In this document: positions 32,000-43,876 of the stretch, piece after piece
Numbering within the stretch: position 1 is the stretch's first letter
Layout: every line of letters starts with the position of its first letter
NCBI RefSeq assembly: GCF_035083965.1
Contig: NC_089731.1
Coordinates: 193,501-257,500 of the forward strand
Length of the DNA: 64,000 nt
Source of the DNA: Branchiostoma lanceolatum
Taxonomy: Eukaryota; Chordata; Leptocardii; Amphioxiformes; Branchiostomatidae
Direction of reading: 5' to 3'
Position numbers and translations under genes: made by a program
Notes under the pieces: generated by a model
What the model saw: only the letters and a program-made list of their open reading frames with translations
Database searches by the model: none
Told to the model about the DNA's origin: nothing

Positions 32000-32569
32000 A
32001 CCTCACGCATACTAGCAGACGACATGCTGAACTACATACAAATGCTTCAAAGGGATCTTGACTTATAGCCGCGAACCCACAGGCACAATCAACCGCAATA
32101 CCCGCGTCTGTGGCGAACCTCCTTCATGGAGGTAATTACATCAGCCAGAAGGACATTTTATTTTCAATACCTCAATCGTGACAGAATGTTGACCACGGAA
32201 CGTGTTCTTTTGTTGTTGCTTACTTTGATTGTTTGTGTCAAATATACAGCCTAAACAATAAACACACTAAACAGCCGCTCAAGAGGACTTGCCGTTTTAT
32301 GGTATTTCTATAAACAAGTTGGCAAAAGTCGTCCCTGACTGCAGTACAATCATGGATTACTAGTCGGCGCTTCGTTACCGCCTGAAGCTCCTGACATGAA
32401 GCATGCAGTGTCCACTCCCACAAATTATGTCACTTACTTAAACTTTCCCCCGACATAAATTACACTAAAACGCTAGCATGTCCGTTTTTGGTAGCAAATA
32501 CTTATTTTTAGTTGCTGTTGACGTCTATCGTATTTTCGATATCGGTGGTGGTTCACAACTTTTGCTTTT
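32000..32569. other. Intergenic DNA before copy 2, nothing recognised
   Basis: No gene, RNA or defined repeat apart from the start of the ~110-bp dispersed repeat at about 32545. The match to copy 1 may begin anywhere from here leftwards, because copy 1 is cut by the window edge. Confidence 0.5.
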
Positions 32570-35500
32570 CATGAAAGGTACAATTCGGGTGCAACAGTCC
32601 ACTGCACACGAAGAACAAATTATAATCGACTCTTCGAGCCTCAGTTATCGTATTGGGGTCACTTGAATGGTAGACCCTTGTGACTTAGCACCGTAATTGT
32701 GAAGCTCTTCGTAAGTCAATCCCTAGCAGAGAAGAAAGATCGGCTCACCCCAAAACGGCTCAAACAAAAACAATAACATAGTGAATACCGATTTTTCTTC
32801 AGGTAGTGGTTGTAAACACTCTCTTTCGCCGCGTTGATATGACCTTTGTTTTGGGGTGCTACACCCGGGATGATTTTCTGTTCAACTTTACAACATGAAC
32901 AAAAAGATGCTGAAATATTGATGTCTTGTCAGGTGTGTTGATAATTTTGCTTCTCATAAAAGGTACAATTCGGGTATGCAACAGTCCAGTCCACTGCACA
33001 CGGAGAACAAATGAGAAAAATGAGGGCGACCCCTCGATCCCCAAGGCTGCTCTGCTTTATAATGAACGGAGCTGGAAATAGATACAGTAGAATGTTTTTC
33101 AATCAATCGTGCTTAAAAGTTCGTACAATTCTTTCTTTCCAAAATGTAGAGTGAGTACATATAGTGGTAATGAAAAGACTAAATTACGTGACGAATTAGC
33201 AAGCAATTGCGTTTCTGAACAGGTGTGATTTCCACCTGCAGAATCGGTATATCAGGGGCAACACTTTTACTTTCACACGAGGAGCAGTCAGGGCAACACT
33301 TTCACTTTCACACGAGGAGCAGTTAGGGCAACACTTTCACTTTCACACGAGGAGTAGTCAGGGCAACACTTTCACTTTCACTCGTCAGTTCATTCGACGA
33401 GACAGGCAGGACAATGAAAGGTCGCTACATGTTGTTTCTGTATATTCATGGCAGTTTTTCTCTAGACTTAAGACTGATGAAACTAAATGCATTACATTTA
33501 AGGTTTACATTCATTGGTTGATACAAAACCAAGAAATCTAGCCAAAATCACCGTAAGACTAAAAACTGTTTCTCTTCGTCCATTTGGAAATGGGTCATGT
33601 CAAATTGCCGATCGGAGAGGTTTCAAACTCATGAATATTCATATAGTTGTCTTGCGTTGTCTTAAGGACACGCCTACTCCCCTCGGCAGCACATTCCACA
33701 ATGCAGTACGCAACATTTTCTGCCAGGTGGGTAGAAAATGTTTTTCGGTTAACCAAAAAAAAGGTCGTCAAATGTTGTCTATGTGTAAACATCTGTTTAT
33801 CTAAGTTGTTTTATAGACTTACACTTCGAGAAACATAGCATTTATTTGATTCCAACAACAGGATTAGAAACACTTTTTTCTGATACAAACTGTGATCTTC
33901 ATATATCAATCTCTCAGTCCAAAAAAATGGGTCAATTGAAATTGCTGATCCGAAAACTGGCAGGGTGGAATGTCTACAACTTTGCCGGCTGGTACCTCCA
34001 TTAAAGAATGTTGGTTTTAAACAGCGACACAACGTTATAACATGAAATAAAAGAAAGATATTAAAATGCATATTATGTCTTGTCAGGTGTGTTCATAACT
34101 TTGCTTCTGATAAAGGGCGCAACTCGGGTGTGCAACAGTCCACTGCTCACGAAGAGCAAACAAGGATCGACCCTTCAAGCCCATGGTATTTCTTCCTCAA
34201 CATTAAAAAGGAATCTGAAAGATATACCCTTAAAGGGCTTTCCATCAATCTTGCCTGTCAGTTCGGACAATGAAAGTTTGACAAATGTCGTCTATGCCTG
34301 AAGGACAAATGTCTATGGCTGAACATCTGTTCATTGATGTTTTGTTTCCAGTCTGAGAGGACCCAAACATACAGTCAAACTTCGCCTTTACCCAAAACCC
34401 ACATAGTTAACCACCTCCAGCCACAAACCCCATTGTACGAGCGAAACAGTCCCGTCCAATTGTGCATCATCAAAACCACTTTTTTTGCAGCCCAACGAGA
34501 GAAGCCTTGCCCCACTTAACAACCACGATTCATTCCTAGTGTCGTTCAGCCAGCAGCGGCCATCTTATTTGATACTTTATGTCGGAAGAAGCAGTGGAGA
34601 AGCTTTACTGAACGTTATGCTGCAGCTGACTAAGCTGGCTTAAGTGAGTAAACGAGTGAGTGAGTGAGTGAGTGAGTGAGTGAGTGAGTGAGTGAGTGAG
34701 TGAGTGAGTGAGTGAGTGAGTGAGTGAGTGACACTGCACGAAATGGCCTCGGATCCTGGCGTATCCTCAAGTATGAGATTTTGACATGACATTTGTGACC
34801 CAATTCCAACTGATGAAAGTAGTTGTCTGCTCACGTTTGGGTTTCTCGTTATACAATAGCTGGGTTTTCACTTTATACGATAGCTGGGTTTTCACGTTAT
34901 ACAATGGCTGGGTTTTCACCGGTACAGTAGCTAGATATACACGTGTACGCGTTTTTCTAGTCGACTCGAGCCATTTAAGTGACTAAGGACTTTTTCCCCG
35001 AGTCGACACTAGTAACTTCGATAACCTGTATGTTTCGTCAGCACATATGCTTTGGGGACGTTGTGATTTGAATTCCGCCGGGCAGTTTGGATTTCACTAT
35101 CAACGTTAGAAAGTAAAAAAAGGATCACCACAAAATATTTTCCATGCACAGGGTAGAAAATGTTGGGTACTGCATTGCGGAGTGTGCTGCCGAAGGGCGT
35201 AGGCGTGTCCTTAAGACAACGCAAGACAACTATTTGAATATGCATGGTTTTGTAACCTCTCGGACGAACAATTTCATATGACCCATTTTATATGGTCTAA
35301 GAGAAAGTTTTTTGTATTTTCATAACCAATGAATATACTTTGTTGGTTTTCCTCAGTCTAAAGTCTAGTTTTAATATGTTAGTCTTTTAATGACTAGTGA
35401 ATGTAGAGAGGAACCTGGAATCAGCAACCGCTCATGGTACTGAAGAAAAGGGGTTGGTGAGGAGGAGTGGTTGCCACTGACAAGTCGGTGGACGCAAAAA

Positions 35501-37040
35501 GTTCACATTGGCCCGCTTCAGCCAAGTTTCAAGGAAACATATCTACATGGGATTTTCTACAGTCAATATTGCTATGAAAATAGATTTCATGAAAATATTG
35601 TTTAACCATCAGAGCCGCGTTGGTCTTAAAATCGAAGTGATTGTTCGGTAGGTTGTCTGTTTCTTATGAAACAGTCAAGGAGAAAGTGCTTTACGTTTTT
35701 TATGTGTAGAATCCCTTCTTCTGCAAATTTGGTACTTTGGGCGGCATCACTGTGCTTCGCTGATTCGCACTCACATGGCGCAAAAAGGGGCGGATCCACA
35801 TGTAACGTTACACAGTTTCACTGTTGTTCGACCGTATTTACCATCTTGCCATCGATTAAAAAACTATCTGGTGCATCCGAACATATTCTTTTTAACGTTA
35901 CACATTCGAAGCGTTGCTCAACAGCAAATATCTTTACCATAGTGTAAACGTTATGAGCATTGCGAGGTGTATCAGTCAAATATTGTTTCTAATCCTGTTG
36001 TTGGAATTAAATAGATGGTCCAAGGCGCGGAGCCTGCAGAAATCCTCAATTTGAAATGCTCGCTGCTGGGCTGGTTCCACTTTCAAACGATTCTAGTTGA
36101 TGATTTCGAGCATGAATTTCCAAGTGTCAACCAGACTAGATTCCGTAAAGATCTCCACCCAAAACGTTTTCTATGCAGTGGACAGAAAATTCCGTGCCCT
36201 AACTCAGGTGACCTCAATACGCCAATTGCCCCATGTGCAGTCATAGGACTGTAGGTTTTGCACCACCCACACCGGGAAGTGTGGTGGGTTCTTTAACGTG
36301 CTACTGTTGTGGCCCTCCACAAACCCCCATTTAACGTCCAATCCGAGGGACGTCCATAGCCAAACTTGGTACCGAAGTTACGACAGAAGCTAGTAGCAAC
36401 TAGGCATAAATATTTCCGATGAAAAAATGACAGGTCAGCGTTTTTTTAAAGTGATTTTTGTCGGGGAGAAACTATAGATAGGTTTCACATTTTGAAGGAG
36501 TGAACACTGCATGTTGTTATTGGGTGATATTTATGTCAGTAACTTCGGGCGGTACAGAAGCGCCGACTAGTGATTTATGATGGTACTGCAGCGTATTCTA
36601 TGGTACGGACGAAAGGCCAGATATAAACCTGTGTCTGACATTTCACCTCACCGACCATATTTCCTCTTTTGAGAAAAAAGGGAGGATGCTTAAGAAATTA
36701 AATGAAATGGTCCAGTCCAGAAGTCACATAAATAAACAGCAATTTGTTCAGTTGTGGTGTCATCGTTAACTTTGACATCCAGTTTTAGGCTCTCTTATTT
36801 TAAATCAATAAACTACGAGGCAAAAGAGTTCAAGAGTGTGAATAGTAAGACCACTAGGGCTGTCTTGTTGTTTTCGAGCACATTTAAGTACGTGAACTTT
36901 TGCTAGGAAACAGTATCATTTAGCAAGCCTGTGTCCTGCATATAATTGGTAGCCTGGAACTAGAAGCCACGAGTTCCAATCCCGGCTGTGTCGCTCACCC
37001 GACATACACGCTACAGGAAAGGTTTGTAGTCCTTGGGACG
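32570..37040. other. Left flank of ProtoRAG copy 2
   Basis: Second copy of 1-4471 with the same repeats and no recognised gene. The 30 bp before 32570 complete the first ~110-bp dispersed repeat, which is cut by the window edge in copy 1. Confidence 0.7.
33256..33395. repeat. 35-bp minisatellite carrying IRF-type motifs, copy 2
   Basis: Same array at +32569, four units. Confidence 0.85.
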
Positions 37041-37092
37041 GGACGCACTATGAAACTTACGCTATTCCCAGCGGTGCCTGGTCGCCATCTTG
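37041..37092 (+). repeat. ProtoRAG left terminal repeat and target-site duplication, copy 2
   Basis: GGACG at 37041-37045, heptamer CACTATG at 37046-37052 and GCCATCTTG at 37084-37092, as in copy 1. Confidence 0.9.
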
Positions 37093-37186
37093 GATTTTCC
37101 CAATTCGCGCAATGTTTCATGGGAAATTTCCGACTTCTCACGCATATTCACGCGAGAATGTCACGGCGAGATCATAACATAAGCAC

Positions 37187-38742
37187 ATGGCCGCGCGCGG
37201 CCGGGGCCGAAACATGTCCTCGGACCCGGTTTTTACACCCCTTATCATACCTGGAAGCTCTCAGAGTAGCGGCAAGAAGTCCTCAGACATTACTCTAGGT
37301 TCAGAGCTTTCTGTAGTGTGCGACAGTTTTCCGGTTCTTGATCCTGCCCCTTCTGTCAAGCGATTTTTGTGTTTTGTTTTTGGCAATGGAGCTATGTCAA
37401 CATTAACATTTGACGTCGGAGAGGAGGGGATTAACTTGACAAAGATGAAGGTAGGTAATGATTTATATATTGCAAAATGTCCATAATTTTAACTGGATGA
37501 TGTATATAATATAGCTTGTGAAATAATTCAACTAAAATGACAATGTTGCTTTTATGGATAATGTTAAGAAGTGTCTGATGATTGATGACATATTTCTGTT
37601 ATAATGAACTAGGAGGTGAAAGCCATGCCCCACCTGCCATGTGGCAGCACAGCGGTCTGGGGCCCCCCCTTGCCACCCAAACCTGGAAAGGCCATCAGAC
37701 AAGTCGTTCTCTGGGGCGGCTTGGACAAGGGAAGGTGGTGCTGTTCAAATGACCTGATTAAGGTGCTTATCTTCTGTTCATCTTATAGCATAAATTTACA
37801 CTTTCTCTTCCTATTTATTGAGCTGATACACCATCATCATTATGACCCGACTCAAAATAAACCTGTTCTCAAGGGGTCCTCAGTGTGTCCTGAATACCAT
37901 TAACTACTAAATAATTTTAAAGTCACTGCAATAAGATCAGAAATAATCAACATAACAAAAATATCACTGGTACCTTACATTGAAACCAAATATTGAATCT
38001 AGTGTAATAATCTGTATACTGATGTTTGCAGGTTGACCTGACCATGACACCAAAGACTACCACAGCTAAGGTCTGCATCCTTCCTGGGGAGAAACAAGAC
38101 AGTGTCCCTTCCTCCAGAACTGGGCACATCCTGGTGGCCATCAGCAGCACACAAGCCATACTGTTTGGAGGGCTGGAGCTGTCCAGCAGGCACAAGAGAT
38201 TCGGCACATGCGCACAGAGCTGCCGAGATGGTTATTTTTATTCGCTGGACATGCCAACACTGTGCTGGCAGAAGTTGCCTCTACCACCGTTAGTTCCGAG
38301 GGCATACCACTCTTCCACATGGATACCTGCGTCATCCACCATTGTGATTGTAGGTGGTATTACCTATAGTGGTCACTGCCCATCAGAGAGACTGTCAATC
38401 TCAGATGTAGTTTGCCTTAAGATCTATGATGGCCAGTATACCCTGACAGAGGCTCACATGGAAGGGGTGCCTGACTCGTATGTGTCGAGTGCCTCTGCCT
38501 CTGCTCTCTGTGATGATCGTTTTGTTGTCTATGGTGGGTACCGTCATGACAAGTCTGGTCTTCATCGCCCAGAGTCAAGTAGTAATATGTACATCTTGGA
38601 CCTACGAACAAGGAAGGCTGTTGTGCACCATGCACCAAGTAAAATGGCCAGTGCAGGCCATACGTGCCAAAGATTAAATGATAGTACTGTAGTCCTGATT
38701 GGAGGGACATGTAAATCAGTGAACTGTTGTAGCAATCTGTAA
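37187..38742 (+). CDS. RAG2L: RAG2-like kelch protein, copy 2
   Basis: Same gene at +32569: exons 37187 (or 37214)-37450, 37613-37762 and 38032-38742, with the same predicted protein as copy 1. It lies 135-170 bp inside the left end of the ProtoRAG copy that has intact flanks, convergent with RAG1L across about 1 kb of repeat-rich DNA. Confidence 0.9.
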
Positions 38743-39008
38743 ACATCTAAAATATGTACTGTTTTTCTATCTTGATTTGTTTTATTGTTACAAATTTGTT
38801 GTGCTTTACTGTACATACGTGTACATGTATGAACGGAGATTCACTTCAGTCTGACTGGTAAAGATGTTGAGCTATGCCTCTCTTACTTCACATAACTTAT
38901 TTGGAAAATTTCTCCATCTAAATGCACAGTTGATAACTACATGTAGTACAGAATAGACTATATGTAACTAATATATCAACATGACATAGACGTTGTGGTA
39001 TTCAGTAT

Positions 39009-39354
39009 GTAAAGTTTTATTTACATTTCAAACATGCATATGCTGCCAAGCTTTTCATTAAAGCATTACAAAAAGTTTTCATCTGTCATTTCAAACATGC
39101 GTATGCTGCTAAGCTTTCAAGCATTACAAAAAGTTGTCATCTGACATTTCAAACATGCATATGCTGCTAAGCTTTAAATTAAAGCATTACAAAAAGTTGT
39201 CATGTGACATTTCAAACATGAATATGCTGCTAAGCTTTAAATTAAAGCATTACAAAAAGTTGTCATCTGACATTTCAAACATGCATATGCTGCTAAGCTT
39301 TAAATTAAAGCATTACAAAAAGTTGTCATCTGACATTTCAAACATGCATTTGGG
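39009..39354. repeat. 63-bp tandem repeats, copy 2
   Basis: Second copy at +32569, same unit number. Confidence 0.85.
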
Positions 39355-39664
39355 GTCCTAGGGGAGGCAACGAGGCAGGGAAAAAGCTTTCAATTAAAGC
39401 AATACAAAATTTTTTCATCTGACTCTGAGTCACTTTCGTTATGAAAGAAGTCAAACCCAAATAAGATAGAATTTAGTGTTAGTATTTGAACTAGAATAGT
39501 CACATGCTATATTGTTACCAATTGTCTGTCCGTCCTTCCATGTTTTATGTACTTGCAATTAGCCTACGGGAAAGAACTTGCAATAAACTTATCATATGGT
39601 TATGCATGACAGAAAGATCACCGTGTTGTGGTTGTTGTGGGAGGGTAGGGCATAACGTACATAG
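39348..39664 (+). pseudogene. Inverted relic of a RAG1L 3' end, copy 2
   Basis: Same relic at +32569, with the same lesions. Confidence 0.8.
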
Positions 39665-39739
39665 AAATATTGAGGAATTAAACTGATTCAGTAAAGTTTT
39701 ATTCACATTTCAAGCATGCATATGCTGCCAACTAAAGCA

Positions 39740-42700
39740 TTACGAAGCGTTTTCATCTGACTCTGAGGACTCAGACAACGTACATGTTCTGGCGTTATGC
39801 CCTAGCCTCCCACAACGTCCACAACATAGTGATCTTTCTGTCACGGCTGCCTTATCTCTTAACGTCTTGGATGTGTAGAGCCAGTGAGCCCAAAGCACAT
39901 CTCTTAGGCCATTGTAAGTATTGCCCTTCCTGGCATGACCCACCCGAAGCTGACGGAAGAGTTTATTCCCTGCCTCGTTGCCTTCGCTAGACAGGGCCCC
40001 TACAGACCCCAAACCAGATGGATGCTCAATCAGCTCCTGCACATGTTCGATCACCTTGTGTAGATAGTTAGTACACGACTTCGAGACATAAGGAAAGTGG
40101 GTTTTAATGGCATCAGCCATTTCTACTGCCCTGGCCTTATACTGGCCCACCTCATCTGGCCTGTCTTTAAGAGGCCAGTTTGCACGATAAACCTTTCTGA
40201 GGGGGCGAAACTTGGCCAAAACTTCTGTCAGCGCACTTCTCCTTTCAGGCTTTTCGACAAGGGCCACCAACTTTTCAGCATGTTCAGTTTTGAACATCTC
40301 CCTGGCATAGTTGCCAGCCATCATTAAAGTTGGATTTAAGCCCAGAGATTCTTTTAAATGTTTATCGAGTTTAGACTCTGCATCAGCAATTTGTTTTTTC
40401 ACACCTGCTGTCTTAGCCCAGCTATATACTTGAGCCATTTCCCTTACAATAAGGGATTTAAAGAAGTTGCCCAGGTTTATGTCCGCATGGGTGGCGTCAA
40501 TACCCCGCTCCCATGGCTCTGTGGTCAGCAGTGGGAATCCCTTTACACCAAATGTGTCTTTCTCTTGAGACTCATACTTTATCTTACTTGCTGTTACTTC
40601 AACCTTCTTTAGCGTTCTTGTTATTTCATAGGACCCTGCTTTCTCCAGGGCTTCTTCTCGCACTGCCTCGCACAATGTGCATAAGTACTTTGAGCCAGCC
40701 CCTGCAAGACCTCCGTGTGCTCTGTCCCACTTCTCATCTATCATACTGTTGAAAAATGTCAAATAGTGGGCACGTTGTGTGCCATCACTCATGTGAACTC
40801 TCATTACTTTGTCTTTCATAAGCAGGCGTTGTGATTCAATTGGTCCCACACATATAGCAACAGTGCCCTCATCATTCTCATCACCTATACACTCCAGGAT
40901 AGGACGGTTAGAGCGGACGGAATTGGGATTTGGGTCTTCATATATGGTAACCTCTGAATTATTATGCATGATTGAACATTTAAGGACACAGAAGGAGAAT
41001 CTAAGAGCCTTGTCGGGCAATAAATGGTCTGCTTTCTCTTTGTGTATGGACACATCCCCCAATCCGTCCGCCCCATCCTTACAGATTGTATGAATTACTA
41101 AAGTGGGATCATTAGGATCACGACCAAGCTTTGTTATTCCGTTAACAATCTCATCATCCAATTCTTCTAGAGTCTTTGCAACTGCATGTGCATACGGAAA
41201 TCTCACACCTTTAGTGTTGGGGCAAGGAAAATCAGGTACATGTTCATGAAAGTCACCAGTTACACTTTCAGGTTCTAAAGACTCTCCACTTGGCACATCT
41301 AGATCTCCCGTCATCTTAACAGGTGAATGAAAGTAGTTTTCAGAGTAGTCTGTACCCTCAATAGAATACCTCGCCATACCAGGCATTAAGGTTTTTTCTA
41401 TTGCATCAAGTTGCTTAGGCGGACACAATGTGGAGAGACCCTTTTCTTTCAAGATGTTATATTCACGGATATATTGATTTTTTGTCATGAGCAGATCTAA
41501 CCTCATTCCTAAACACTCTTCTGGTGTCATACCTGGCGAATCCTCCCCATGCCATAAGGCATCTATCTGAGCCGACATAGGTCTATTTCCTTTATCATAC
41601 AAATGACTTCTCAACAAGAAAAACAGCACATCTTCTTTGTCCTCATAGTTTTCTTGGCAATATTCATCAATGTGTTCGATCAAGGGTTTTAATCTCTTTT
41701 GCTTGACATGGTGCCTAGTAACATCATAAAGCCGTGCTTTACATAAGCGCTTGCGTCTTAAACTTTCAGGCGTTACCCTTATCTTTACACATACATGTTC
41801 ATGTTGGTCAATACGTTCAAGAGGTTCAATTGCTTCACAACCATTAGCAGAATATTTACATCTTACCTTAAGTGTATCATACACATTAAGTAAATGGCCA
41901 GTCAGTGGTATGACATCATCAAGGGTCATTGCACCACGACACGATGGACAGACACCAGCCTTTTTGAGCCAAAACTCAATACAACTACCACAATAGATGT
42001 GCCGGCAAGTACTGACAATCACAGGGCTTTTACATGGCACTCCTCGGCATACAACACAAATAAAGGTAGAAGCTACAGCCTCATCATCAAATCTACTTAC
42101 TTCCATACTGTCAAACTCAGTGGCAGCTCCACTTTCGACCTCTGATGACTCGTCAAACAGTTTTCGTTTATATGCCAAGTTCTGACCTGATGCCTGTGAT
42201 GTTGTAGCCTGTGATGTTGTAGCCTGTGATGTTGTAGCCTGTGATGTTGTAGCCTGTGATGTTGTAGCCTGTGATGTTGAAGCCTGTGATGTTGTAGCCT
42301 GTGATGTTGTAGCCTGTGATGTTGTAGCCTGTGATGTTGAAGCCTGTGATGTTGAAGCCTGTGATGTTGTAGCCGGTGATGTTGTAGCCTGTGATGTTGT
42401 AGCCGGTGATGTTGTAGCCGGTGATGTTGTAGCCTGTGATGTTGTAGCCGGTGATGTTGTAGCCTGTGATGTTGTAGCCGGTGATGTTGTAGCCGGTGAT
42501 GTTGTAGCCGGTGATGTTGTAGCCTGTGATGTTGTAGCCTGTGATGTTGTAGCCGGTGATGTTGTAGCCGGTGATGTTGTAGCCTGTGATGTTGTAGCCT
42601 GTGATGTTGTAGCCGGTGATGTTGTAGCCTGTGATGTTGTAGCCGGTGATGTTGTAGCCGGTGATGTTGTAGCCGGTGATGTTGTAGCCGGTGATGTTGT

Positions 42701-43009
42701 ACCTGAGACGTTGGATGTGGCAGGGCGGCCCTTTCTTCTTTTGCAGTGACAGTTACCATCGGTCATGTGTGGCTGGAAGATGGCCATGCCCGTCTCTGCC
42801 TTTGGTTTCTCTTTTAATCGCTGCAGCTTCAAACGGCATTTGTTGCACAGAAACTCTGGATGTAACTCCTTGGAGTCCTGCCTCACATCCACACCGTATG
42901 ACTGACGGATAACCTCGTCAAATGTGAGCACTTTAGCACTCCATCCTTTTTTCAGCCTGCTGTTGCACACCCTGCAAACAGTCTTAAGGTACTGTCTGTG
43001 CTCCTCCAT
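39740..43009 (-). CDS. RAG1L: RAG1-like DDE transposase, copy 2
   Basis: Same 1089-residue reading frame as copy 1 at +32569, with the same number and order of repeat units in the Thr/Ser-rich tract. Catalytic acidic positions, RING finger and C-terminal zinc knuckle are all present. Upstream 43010-43871 runs to the right terminal repeat and should hold the promoter. Confidence 0.95.
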   Translation of the reverse strand: MEEHRQYLKTVCRVCNSRLKKGWSAKVLTFDEVIRQSYGVDVRQDSKELHPEFLCNKCRLKLQRLKEKPKAETGMAIFQPHMTDGNCHCKRRKGRPATSNVSGTTSPATTSPATTSPATTSPATTSQATTSPATTSQATTSQATTSPATTSPATTSQATTSQATTSPATTSPATTSPATTSQATTSPATTSQATTSPATTSPATTSQATTSPATTSQASTSQASTSQATTSQATTSQATTSQASTSQATTSQATTSQATTSQATTSQATTSQASGQNLAYKRKLFDESSEVESGAATEFDSMEVSRFDDEAVASTFICVVCRGVPCKSPVIVSTCRHIYCGSCIEFWLKKAGVCPSCRGAMTLDDVIPLTGHLLNVYDTLKVRCKYSANGCEAIEPLERIDQHEHVCVKIRVTPESLRRKRLCKARLYDVTRHHVKQKRLKPLIEHIDEYCQENYEDKEDVLFFLLRSHLYDKGNRPMSAQIDALWHGEDSPGMTPEECLGMRLDLLMTKNQYIREYNILKEKGLSTLCPPKQLDAIEKTLMPGMARYSIEGTDYSENYFHSPVKMTGDLDVPSGESLEPESVTGDFHEHVPDFPCPNTKGVRFPYAHAVAKTLEELDDEIVNGITKLGRDPNDPTLVIHTICKDGADGLGDVSIHKEKADHLLPDKALRFSFCVLKCSIMHNNSEVTIYEDPNPNSVRSNRPILECIGDENDEGTVAICVGPIESQRLLMKDKVMRVHMSDGTQRAHYLTFFNSMIDEKWDRAHGGLAGAGSKYLCTLCEAVREEALEKAGSYEITRTLKKVEVTASKIKYESQEKDTFGVKGFPLLTTEPWERGIDATHADINLGNFFKSLIVREMAQVYSWAKTAGVKKQIADAESKLDKHLKESLGLNPTLMMAGNYAREMFKTEHAEKLVALVEKPERRSALTEVLAKFRPLRKVYRANWPLKDRPDEVGQYKARAVEMADAIKTHFPYVSKSCTNYLHKVIEHVQELIEHPSGLGSVGALSSEGNEAGNKLFRQLRVGHARKGNTYNGLRDVLWAHWLYTSKTLRDKAAVTERSLCCGRCGRLGHNARTCTLSESSESDENAS
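42188..42700 (-). repeat. 15-bp coding minisatellite in RAG1L, copy 2
   Basis: Same unit number and order as in copy 1. For such an unstable tract this argues that the two copies separated very recently, or are one locus assembled twice. Confidence 0.95.
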
Positions 43010-43828
43010 CTGTGCATGTGAACAGCATATAACACTGTCAATATTGACACTATCACATAAAACATAAAGGGACTACTTTAAGATTTAGAATTAGAAATAA
43101 ATAGATAAATAAAACATACATACTGATACAATACATTTGTTTAGAAACCATGATAATAGTATAGGCTACATTTTTCATAGGCTTTTAAAAAGCAAAATTA
43201 CAATGTCCAATGAGATCAGAACTGACCTGTGTGTTGGGAGGGGGAGGGGGGCGGCTGCTAGCCTTTGCATAATTTAATTCAGCCTGAACACACTCAAACC
43301 TTCTCCAGCAGAACTATTTTTCAAATCCTGAACATCCTAGCATGTTGTGTCTATACTAAATCTGTATTAAACCATACAATAGAATCGATGGGAACGAGAC
43401 CAATACATAGATTTTGTGTCGACATACCCATGCATATCCTTCGTGTCGTTAAAAATACGGTCGCGTCGTTGAATGACACCATTTTAAAATGGCTCCACAA
43501 CATCTCAGCATACACCAGAAAAATACGCTAATTCCAGAAAAAATAATTAAGAAAACTACAGCCTAATTACTCCAGGACATCATTAAAGTCTTAACTTATC
43601 CCCCGAGACCAAGTCGCAAATTCAAAAAGTCATAACTCACCGATAATTTGTCGAAGAAAGACGCGGTTTTCACCGTTTTGAAGCCTGCACGCCTCTCTCT
43701 GTAAATGACACCAGTGCGCATGCGTATACAGAATCCCTCGTTCCCAAGATCTTTTGCGCATCTGGAAGTACTAGAAGTCTGGGGTGCCCTGGGACAGAGT
43801 CAGCCCAGTCACGTGGTACACTAATGAG

Positions 43829-43876
43829 CAAGATGGCGGAAAACCTTGTGCACACGTAACTTTTCATAGTGGGACG
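43829..43876 (-). repeat. ProtoRAG right terminal repeat and target-site duplication, copy 2
   Basis: GCCATCTTG (minus strand) at 43829-43837, heptamer at 43865-43871, then GGACG at 43872-43876, matching the left flank exactly. The sequence beyond (TTAAGCC) differs from what follows copy 1. Confidence 0.92.

Larger units (their letters stand above)
32570..43871. repeat. Recent 11.3 kb duplicated block, copy 2
   Basis: Second copy of 1-11302. Its left edge continues smoothly from the intergenic DNA before 32570; where the match ends upstream cannot be seen, because copy 1 is cut by the window edge. Its right edge is the ProtoRAG right terminal repeat, followed here by the 5-bp target-site duplication GGACG. 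That makes this copy the one with normal transposon flanks. All features described in copy 1 recur here at +32569. Confidence 0.93.
37046..43871. mobile_element. ProtoRAG transposon, copy 2 with perfect target-site duplication
   Basis: Same element as copy 1 at +32569, apparently identical. Here both flanks carry the same 5 bp, GGACG, at 37041-37045 and 43872-43876. Five bp and GC-rich is what RAG-family transposition is known to produce. The pre-insertion site would read GGACG followed by TTAAG. With both terminal repeats, target-site duplication and both reading frames intact, this is the better reference copy and a candidate for an active element. Confidence 0.95.
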
